In this document: positions 56,622 through 64,000 of the stretch, piece by piece
Numbering within the stretch: position 1 is the stretch's first letter
Layout of the letters: each line of letters starts with the position of its first letter
NCBI GenBank assembly: GCA_031308135.1
Contig: JAHLJT010000631.1
Location: forward strand, 143,014,734 to 143,078,733
Reading direction: 5' to 3'
DNA length: 64,000 nt
DNA from: Acheta domesticus
Taxonomy: Eukaryota > Arthropoda > Insecta > Orthoptera > Gryllidae
The notes under the pieces: model-generated
What the model was told of the DNA's origin: nothing
What the model saw: only the letters and a program-made list of their open reading frames with translations
The model's database searches: none
Translations under genes and position numbers: made by a program

Positions 56622-57999
56622 ATGTACTATTTTTTTTCAACCCAAATGCAAACTAGCCAAACTTATTTCAATTTCAGGATATTAGGTTAACTATTGTTAC
56701 TGAACCTCTGCGATAAAGAGATAAGTCAAGCATAAGTTGTTAACAGTAGAAACCATACGTCACATTACACATACATATTAAATATATTAGTTCAATGATT
56801 GTATAATTTTATTCACAAACTATTTTGCAGTATTTGTTTACAGATATTTAAAATTCCGTGCAGTCTTATCCCAACAAGTCAATGAGTCAAAACACATTTT
56901 ATTTCTTTATGATTAGATGTTTTTGCAAAGGATTCTCAAATAGAGTAAAATATTGTGCACTACAATTTAACTTGACGACAGTTGGTAGACAATTTCAGAA
57001 AACGTGAGCTGAAATATAGAAAATCTAAAGTTCTCAAAAAAAGATTAAAAATAACAATGTATTTAGAATTGTATGTGTTATGGTTGTTAGAATTGTAGTG
57101 TTGTTATCCTGAGTTAATACACCTTTCCTTAGAGAATTTATATGAGCATTCTTGAGCAAGAAGCGCAATGATTTACTACTTTACCAGCCTTTAATTCATT
57201 GCACTACAATTCAAAATTGGCAGGTCCTTATTCACACTCAGAGAACATATTTATTTGGCTAATTTCCCACTAATTTTCAAAGTCAATTTCCCACCCATTT
57301 CTCTCGTGTGAATTCTAAAAAGGCTTAAGCGGTCATGCCCTTAGTGGGAATGGTGAGCATCATCCCGCACTGCCATCGCCATCACCTCCTGCGCCTCCTC
57401 CCGCGCCCTCCCCGCGCGCCTCGCACCACTTTGATTTAGCACCAATCAGTGCGTAATTGCAGGACCTGCAAGCTACTGCCGGCCGCGGACGGAACGTGTC
57501 CAGATAATGGAAAGTGTAACGCTTACGGTGCATTAGGTAAATTATCGTACATCCGAACAGGGTTGTGAGTGGAGCGCTTTGTAATGATAGCATATTGCTA
57601 ATACACGACCAGTGATATTATAATAAGATACGATCTGAGATTCGAACTTTATCTCTCTGCTGACTGTCCAGCATTGGACCCAGAGCTACGGGAAAAGCCC
57701 AAAATCCTCGAGTCCGAACCAGGAGATCCAGTTCTTCTGCCAACAAATCATTACCTGAGTCGTTCTCAGCTTTGTATAATTCATTCGGCGCAATAAATTT
57801 CTCTAAACCGTAAGTAATCATAGTTATTGCAAATGCTGCGAATTAGCATACCTGTTTCGTGGTTATCTAAAAACGATATATGTCTGTAATTTGAGTGTGT
57901 TTGCCAGGCAGTGACGTGTGTATCAAGCAAAGACGTAAATTAAGAACGCATCCAATTATACCATTATCGCGAACGTCCAAACGACTGCTATACACGAGG
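56622..57999. other. Intergenic DNA with a short GC-rich part at 57360-57430
   Basis: AT-rich apart from a CpG-containing pyrimidine run (CACCTCCTGCGCCTCCTCCC). Nothing recognised. Confidence 0.4.
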
Positions 58000-58059
58000 C
58001 TGGGCTTTCCGCGCTCTTGTCGCCGTCCGTTTAAGCGGCCGCTTGGAGCCCCATGGGAG

Positions 58060-58165
58060 GAGCGCGTCGACCTGAGCCAGCGACAAGTCCAACTCGAAAC
58101 CGGGTCTTCGTTTCGAATTCGCGGTCTTCAGCACTCCGCCACGGAGCCTCAGTCGCAACCGCACT
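58060..58165 (-). mobile_element. tRNA-like segment (candidate SINE head)
   Basis: On the minus strand TGGCGGAGTGCTGAAG matches a pol III box A, and GGTTTCGAGTTGG follows about 40 bases later where box B is expected. The preceding GGCTCCG could be part of an acceptor arm. A complete cloverleaf is not convincing, and no other copy is seen here. Confidence 0.4.
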
Positions 58166-58197
58166 TCAGTGGCTGTGAATTCCCACAAGGCGTGTGA

Positions 58198-58950
58198 ATG
58201 TGGGGTAGATGACTAAGGAAAGCCATGACGTATTGCTTACAATCACCTAAATTATATTTCATCATCCATAATTGTCGAGAACAGCCAACCAAGTATCAAT
58301 TTCCAGTACTTGGCCGCGTTACGAATATGGTACAAGAAATCTTCAGCACCCAACGTGAATGCCACACTATTGTTTTCATCGAGGCCGAGAGTATTATTTG
58401 ACGAACATTTATTTAATTAAGTAAATCTAGTCTTGATATCCCTCTGGTATTTTTGATGAGTAAATAGCATATTATGTGTCAAGATGACTATCGTATATGT
58501 TATTTGAATATTTTAATAATAAATACATTTTCTACACGACATTTAACCTATAAATGTTTGAACCTGAAATTATTCAAGAAATTATTGAACGATAAGTGGA
58601 ATGGTTGTTATGTTTGTTAAACAGTCAAATCCCTAGTTTCTAACAATCTCGCTCTAATTAATACCGTTATAATAATTGTTGAACATATTCTGTCTGTCAC
58701 GTCTCTAGCCCCAAAAACATTGTTTCGTGTATGTATTCAACTCAAATTAAATGATTCTGAAACAAATTTCATTCTTACCGATTATCCGATCCGTGCTATA
58801 CGGACTTACGCGGAAGTTTAAGAAGCAATTACTGCTCTAACTTAAACGTGTATTTTTACAAGAACTATCATATTATATTATTTTATCATATTATAACTAA
58901 GGATCACCCATCAAAAATTGCAGGACGAAATGAAATTCAAAATTTTAATG
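58198..58950. other. AT-rich intergenic DNA
   Basis: Nothing recognised. Confidence 0.45.
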
Positions 58951-58962
58951 AATAATAATAAC

Positions 58963-59000
<38 letters not shown>

Positions 59001-59010
59001 CAACAACAAT
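58951..59010. repeat. (AAT)n(AAC)n microsatellite
   Basis: AAT units with one early AAC, ending in four AAC units that run directly into the S2 SINE. Confidence 0.95.
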
Positions 59011-59250
59011 GCCGACTCCGTGGCGAAGGCGGTTGTGGCATCCTTCGTCGCTGCAGAGGAGGTTGCAGATTCGAGTCTTGTGTAGGCATGGTCGTATTTG
59101 TGATTGTCCCTTAACCCCCTCATCATTATCCTATCGTCTTGTAATTCACACTCCAAGACGTAACAACCTTGTCGTAGCGAGGAATACATCTGAAAAGACA
59201 GATTCTGAAAGTTACACACGATAATCGTGTACCATGGTAAGAAATGTCCG
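59011..59250 (+). mobile_element. S2 SINE (second copy), between two AAT repeats
   Basis: Box A-like GTGGCGAAGGCGGTTG and box B-like CAGATTCGAGTCTTG are followed by GGCATGGTCGTATTTGTG and TTAACCCCCTCATCATTATC, matching the 53.5-kb copy in order. The 3' part diverges and the S1-type tail is not evident. AAT repeats lie on both sides. Confidence 0.7.
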
Positions 59251-59254
59251 ATAC

Positions 59255-59320
<66 letters not shown>
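59255..59320. repeat. (AAT)22 microsatellite, 5' flank of the R4/Dong-like element
   Basis: Uninterrupted for 66 bases. The retrotransposon sequence starts at the next base. Confidence 0.95.
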
Positions 59321-59800
59321 CATACACAGTCAGATAAAAGAGAAGTTAAAAACAGAGTTTACTAACAGATTAAAAACCATACTCAAGACCTCCCTCAACT
59401 CTCGTAATCTTACAACAGCAATTAATACATATGCCATACCTGTGATTACTTACTCATTCGGCATTATTAAATGGACCAGAACAGATTTAGACTCACTGGA
59501 GAGGATTATCAGGGTCCAAATGACTCGGTCCAAATACCACCATCCAAAAAGTTCTATCCAAAGAATAACACTACCAAGGAGACTAGGGGGAAGGGGTATC
59601 TTAAAGATTGGTAATCTCCACGCAAAACTGATGACGGACATGAGAGAGTATTTCAATGAGAAAGCGTTGTCATCTCAGCTACAAAGAGTAATCCAGCAAG
59701 TTGACGAGAACTATACACCCCTCAACCTCAAGCAGCAAAATGTATTACACGAACAATCAACACAAGCCCAGGAATTAGAACAATGGAAGCAAAATCACTT
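59321..59800 (+). pseudogene. R4/Dong-like polyprotein, thumb region (first frame)
   Basis: Frame open from the insertion start, so this is the interior of the protein and has no start of its own. It contains AINTYAIPVITYSFGIIKWT, LDSLERIIRVQMTRSKYHHP and ITLPRRLGGRGILKI, the conserved segment just after the reverse transcriptase palm in the R2/R4 groups (Y..PV..YSFGI..W, HHP, LPR..GGRG). It continues in frame to about 59790 (ELEQWKQ), where the family consensus passes into the next frame. The residues after that up to the stop at 59825 are out of frame. Confidence 0.85.
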
Positions 59801-60565
59801 CATGGGAGATACCCTACAGAAATAGCCAAATCAAATGTCGACGCCTGCTTGTCGTACAAGTGGCTTAAAATAGGATATCTGTACCCCGAGACTGAAGGAT
59901 TTTTTATAGCAATCCAGGACCAGGTGATTGCGACAAGAAATTATCTCAAGCACATTATTAAAGACCCCGAAGTGCCTTCCGATATCTGCCGGGCCTGTGG
60001 TGAAGGTCAAGAAACGATCCAGCACATCACTACGAGTGGCCGCATGCTTGCCCCAACTGATTATAAACAGAGGCACGATATGGTAGCACGAATCATCCAC
60101 GCCAAACTTGCAAGGAAATGTGGAATTGCTGGTGAATTTGATACATCCTACTGCAAGTACAATCCAAAAAATGTCATCGAGAACAACAGATATAAGCTAT
60201 ACTGGGGCCGAAGCATACTAACCGACAGAACAGTCCATCATAACAGGCCGGATGTCATTCTTTGGGATACATTTAAAAGAAAAGTATGGCTGATAGACAT
60301 AGCAGTTGTAGATACCAGCAACCTCGAAACTACACACAAAAATAAAATTCAGAAATACAGAGAACTAGCACAAATTGTAAAGGAGCAGTGGCATGTATTG
60401 GACGTGGAGATTGTACCAATCGTCCTCTCAGCAACAGGTGTGATACCTACCGTCCTGAAGCACTCTCTGAATAAACTGGGGATCGAGACGAACATTACCA
60501 TCAATCTACAGAAAGCTGTGATCCTGAGCACGTGTTCTTTAGTCAGAAGATTTATGAGTTTCTAA
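59783..60565 (+). pseudogene. R4/Dong-like polyprotein, C-terminal endonuclease (second frame)
   Basis: About 260 residues. KSLHGRYP (4-11) continues the first frame. C69-R-A-C72 and H81 form most of the CCHC zinc knuckle expected before the restriction-like endonuclease. The final Cys is lacking: residues 82-86 read ITTSG. The nuclease core is R155-P-D157 and W169-L-I-D172-I-A, the (K/R)PD...D arrangement of this group. The frame ends at RRFMSF and a stop. Upstream reverse transcriptase motifs are absent because of 5' truncation. With a frameshift and a lost zinc ligand it is inactive. Confidence 0.85.
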
Positions 60566-60751
60566 AAATTTGTGTTAAAGAACTATTTACTTTTAATTTG
60601 TAAATTAATTTAAGTATCAAAATTTATATTTGTAGAATTGTTTACTCCCTGATTAGTTTAATTAAAATTATTGTACTACGGAAGTCATGCTTTGATAGAA
60701 ATATCTGTATGACTCCTACAACTTGTACCAGGAAGCTGTGAAAAATAAACG

Positions 60752-60771
60752 ATAATAATAATAATAATAAT
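60752..60771. repeat. (ATA)n, 3' flank of the R4/Dong-like element
   Basis: Six to seven ATA units directly after the retrotransposon 3' end, followed by degenerate AATAGCAATAGTAAT sequence. Confidence 0.9.
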
Positions 60772-60819
60772 CGTAATAGCAATGGCAATAGCAATAGTAA
60801 TAGTATTAGTAATAATATT

Positions 60820-61330
60820 TTTTTTCATTCAAAAAAATTGAAAATGTCCCAGAGGCATGATGTAAAGTACCCCCTAAAATTAAAATATCCGTTTCAAATT
60901 CCAGTGACAACGACATCAGTCAGATCGATAGAAGAATATCAATTTTGGAGAAAATCGGCTGAAGCGTTTAGCCGCTAGCGTTGTTCACAGGACAGACGGA
61001 TGGACGCACGGACAGACTGACGGACGTTCTGGTGTCATTCGATTTTTCGGTATCAAGAATCCACAAAATATGGACTCGGGTTACATCACGTATTGGAGGA
61101 GTTTATTCTAGATTTAGCAACTTGATGTATCCACTTTATCGTTACCAGGGCCCTATATTAAATTTTTCTACCGAAAATTCGCGTCTTCCTACAACTAGAT
61201 TATAAAGATAGAGATTTTCTTCCTTAATGAAACGCGTTCCCTAAAGATAGACTTTGAAATAATGTTATGTATAAGTTTTCGAAAATTTGAATACTTTTCG
61301 CGGAATTTTGTATGAAATTACGGGCGAGAA
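60820..61330 (+). mobile_element. Family A, rearranged (copy 11)
   Basis: Collinear with the family from TGAAAATGTCCCAGAGGC through the CAGACGGATGGACGCACGG tract to CTACCGAAAATTCGC (about 61183). The next sequence, GTCTTCCTACAACTAG and AAAGATAGAGATTTTC, belongs to the interior in the opposite orientation. The hairpin end is missing, so part of the element is inverted. Confidence 0.75.
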
Positions 61331-61967
61331 AGTATGTGCTGTTTTGTCACCACTATTTATTACCATTATTTTATCTAATACAATGCAGCCTTTAACTTGA
61401 CTCAAGAAACTCAAGAACCAAATGATTAATAAATTTCAATTTAATATTCTTAATACATTTAAGTTCTTTATTTCATGATGTCTTGTGATAATACTCTGGT
61501 TCTGAAATTGAGTTCCACGTTCATCTAGAGGAGGAATCTAATTTAGATCCTCTGATATTTGCTACAAGCGTTTTTTTGCACTCAATGTTCTGGAATCCAT
61601 CATCGTGTGAATCGCACAGTAGGTCCATCTGTTCCGAAATCATTCGAATTTTGTGAAGTGTAACAATTTTTAGGGTGACAGGTATGTGATTCTATATCCA
61701 TTCTTTTTTGTACATTCTAGCGAACCTGTGCGAGAACTATCGCATTTTAACCCCACCCTCTTCCCTATCCTTCCATTTCTGTATTAAGAGAGTAAATTGT
61801 TAACGACAGGTGTTTCTTTGTTTAAAATATGTATAAAGGTAACTTCCAATGTACTTACAAAGTATCAAATAAAAATAAAAACAATGTAATTGATGTTTGA
61901 AACAAATGTTCAATAAGGGTTTATTCAATATTACTGACAGATGGCCAGTTCAACCCTCCTCTTTGCA
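61331..61967. other. AT-rich intergenic DNA with a CTAGCGAACC element start
   Basis: At 61717 CTAGCGAACCTGTGCGAGAA and TATCGCATTTTAA resemble the start of the 564-bp insertion at 39891. The 3' end could not be located. Nothing else recognised. Confidence 0.35.
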
Positions 61968-62663
61968 ATTTGCTCTATCCGTTCGAAAAGTTTGAAGACA
62001 AAATTTGGAGCCATTTATGAAACAATAGCGTTAGAGTTTTCTGAAAATGTGAAATTTTGAGCTTGTTTTCACAACTATTGAGTTTTCAAGAAAAATAAAA
62101 TCACATCATTTAAAGCCCATGAACTCATAAATACAATAAAGTCAACAAATCGCCGTTAATGTAAATATTAACGACGTGAGCGACAGGTAAAAAAATTACA
62201 TTTTTTGTAATTTTTGAAAGAATAAAAGAATAGCGCCAACTGATGTTAATATCATCTCATAGAGTACATTTAGCACTATCCCTACCGAAAGTTTAAAAAA
62301 AAGTTTGGAGCCGTTTTTGAGAAAAGTTTGAAAATGTCCTGAAGCTTCATGTAAAGTACTCCCAAATTTTGAATAATGTTTTTCAGAATCGAATGGAACC
62401 AGATCGACCGTTGAATATTCATTTTGGAGGAAATGGTACTTATGTTTTAGGCGCTATGGTTGTTCACAGACGGACAGACGGACAGACAGACGGACAGATA
62501 GTCGGACGGACGGACGTTTTTAAAAGAACCACTTTTTCGGGATCAGGGGATCCCAAAATTTGTACTTCCATTGAAATCTCAAAATCGATTTTCCGCAGCA
62601 TTACACAACTTTTCCTATACTACGTAATCTCCGTATATACGTACGTATACGGGAAAGTAAAAA
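61968..62663 (+). mobile_element. Family A, 5'-truncated (copy 12)
   Basis: Begins inside a paragraph (CTATCCGTTCGAAAAGTTTG) and contains GTTAATGTAAATATTAACGA. A 35-45-base tract of CAGACGGACAGACGG is present near 62465-62510. It ends with the hairpin GTATATACGTACGTATACGG and GAAAGTAAAA. The 3' segment differs slightly from other copies (GGGATCAGGGGATCCC). Confidence 0.85.
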
Positions 62664-64000
62664 TGAAAGAGAGTGCAAATGGAATAAAATCAAGACGGCG
62701 AGAATTAAGGGAATATGTAAAATATAAAGAGCAGTTTGTTCTTGCGCTAGTTGTACGTCCGTACTGTGGTTGTAAGAAAAAGTGCTCTGAACGTGGAAGA
62801 GCTGTGAAGTGGATAGGAAGAGAACTTTTCTTTGCAAATTATAATTAATTTTCATATAATAGAAAAGTTGGCAACATTTTTAAGAATTTGTTTTGTTTTC
62901 CTTTTGATTAGTTTTATTGAGTTTGTCAAAAAACATAAGTAATTCTTTAGAATATACTTACTTCAATATTGAAACCACATAAATGCATCCTAAAAATTTC
63001 GAAGTCCGCAATACTTTAATTTACACGACGATGTATTCATAAACTTTAAACCAAAAATACCGTAAAGATTATTTCAAGGATGTGTAAATAAACATCATAA
63101 CTTTTTGGTGTGAATAAAACATGATACATTTTTAAGTAAATGAGTTTTTTTCATTTCCTCAAAGTTGAGGCCCTTGGACGTCGAATGTTTTTGTTTTCTT
63201 TGATTCAACTGTAGATTTTTTAATGTTGGAAAGGAATCTAAAATATTTAAAGACAGTCCTGCAAGACTTATTTTAATATTATTGCAATTTTTCTTCCCAA
63301 CGGCCACACAAAATAAAGAACACTCATATGAAATAAATTTAAAAAACCTGCTCGGAGTTGACACATTGCAAATCCAATTTCCATGTTTAACTGTAATCCC
63401 ATCTTATAACCAATCACTCAAACTGCAATATCGAATTGTGCTGCGAAATCTAGCGAATTGTACTGCACGATTCGGTTCAAATAGCATCACACTTCATAGG
63501 AACCCGGTCGGTTTTTGATTTTTTCTTTCTGGGGGTCGTATCCGAAAGACATTTCTTGGTAGCATATCCTTAAAACGTAAGTAATTAATTCACTAAAAAT
63601 ACTATTTTGCTCCAGACTTTACGATACAGTTACCCGGTGACAGGAAATTATATTATAGATTATGTTGCAGGAACGCTCGAATTCAAGGGTCTGTCTCTTT
63701 CAGTCAAATAAAAATACTGGTGCCGAGTAAGTTATGCAAGGGTATTTCAACTATAGAGTTATAGTATCATAGTTTCACAAATATTTAACATAAACCGTGA
63801 AGACATGATTAAATTCTCCGAATTGTTACAAAAGTTCAGAGCCAGTGAGCTTTGTTCATTGTTCTCAATGTTCCGCAGAATAAGTTCCTGGTTGATATTA
63901 TGTTTCACACATCGTCGAAACAAGGTGTTACAAACATTGGTTACAAGTACGTTTCTAGAGGAAGACTGCTTTACCCGTTACAATACTTTCCGCAAGTCAC
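62664..64000. other. AT-rich intergenic DNA
   Basis: Only chance-length frames. Nothing recognised to the end of the window. Confidence 0.45.

Larger units (their letters stand above)
59321..60750 (+). mobile_element. R4/Dong-like non-LTR retrotransposon, 5'-truncated
   Basis: A 1430-bp insertion lying exactly between (AAT)22 and (ATA)6-7. It encodes the reverse transcriptase thumb and the C-terminal endonuclease domain, then about 185 bases of AT-rich 3' UTR ending GCTGTGAAAAATAAACG before the repeat. There is no poly(A) tail. Known R4-clade Dong elements insert in TAA repeats, and the flanks here fit that. The protein-coding part has a single clear frameshift near 59790 and otherwise long open frames, so the copy is fairly young. 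Confidence 0.9.

Noticed and set aside
58911..59327. Minus frames with poly-Tyr or poly-Ile
   Set aside because: Readings of the AAT repeats and the S2 SINE.

Overview
The window looks like intergenic, transposon-dense DNA from an arthropod, most probably an insect. No bacterial gene architecture is present. Everything recognisable is eukaryotic mobile DNA: decayed non-LTR reverse transcriptases, IS630/Tc1/mariner-type transposase pieces (including a DUF4817-like helix-turn-helix), tRNA-derived SINEs, microsatellites, foldback elements, and CpG-rich islands in an AT-rich background. I cannot name the species. I find no intact host gene. The best host-coding candidate is one short exon-like stretch on the minus strand near 33.0-33.2 kb. 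Most open frames in the window are chance frames in low-complexity or GC-rich DNA.

The most abundant component is a non-coding AT-rich repeat of about 1.5 kb, called family A here. I find about a dozen copies or fragments in both orientations (4.5-6.1, 9.1-10.7, 15.3-15.8, 17.5-17.8, 22.3-22.5, 23.2-24.4, 28.9-29.6, 34.2-35.7, 50.4-51.3, 52.1-52.4, 60.8-61.3 and 62.0-62.7 kb). Full copies begin ACTAGTGGTGCTACAG, contain degenerate paragraphs of about 300 bp and a CAGACGGA-rich tract, and end in a palindromic hairpin closed by GGGAAAGTAAAA. The second component is a tRNA-headed SINE, S1, about 580 bp long (full or near-full copies at 8.4, 14.5, 32.3 and 41.7 kb; partial copies at 7.6, 12.7 and 47.2 kb). 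A second tRNA-headed family, S2, lies at 53.5 and 59.0 kb, and its 53.5 kb copy shares the S1 3' tail.

Region by region: 0-4.4 kb has GC islands and a CT-rich tract. 4.5-15.8 kb alternates family A and S1. 18-21 kb holds an LTR-like GC-rich block and inverted repeats. 26.4-27.5 kb is a strongly G-biased block. 30-33.2 kb has hairpins, a CpG island, an S1 copy with target duplications and the exon candidate. 35.7-36.8 kb is LTR-like. 38.2-40.6 kb has a CpG island, a near-perfect foldback and a reverse transcriptase relic split by a 564-bp insertion. 41.7-42.8 kb is an S1 SINE, flanked by a perfect 13-bp duplication, with a mariner transposase fragment inside it. 44.6-46.3 kb is a TIR transposon in a TA microsatellite. 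50.4-52.4 kb is a reverse transcriptase relic bracketed by oppositely oriented family A ends. 59.3-60.75 kb is a 5'-truncated R4/Dong-like retrotransposon inserted in a TAA repeat.

No genes act together in a pathway here. The functional relationships are those of mobile elements: autonomous relics that could have supplied enzymes, non-autonomous passengers (SINEs, foldbacks, family A), and microsatellites used as landing sites.
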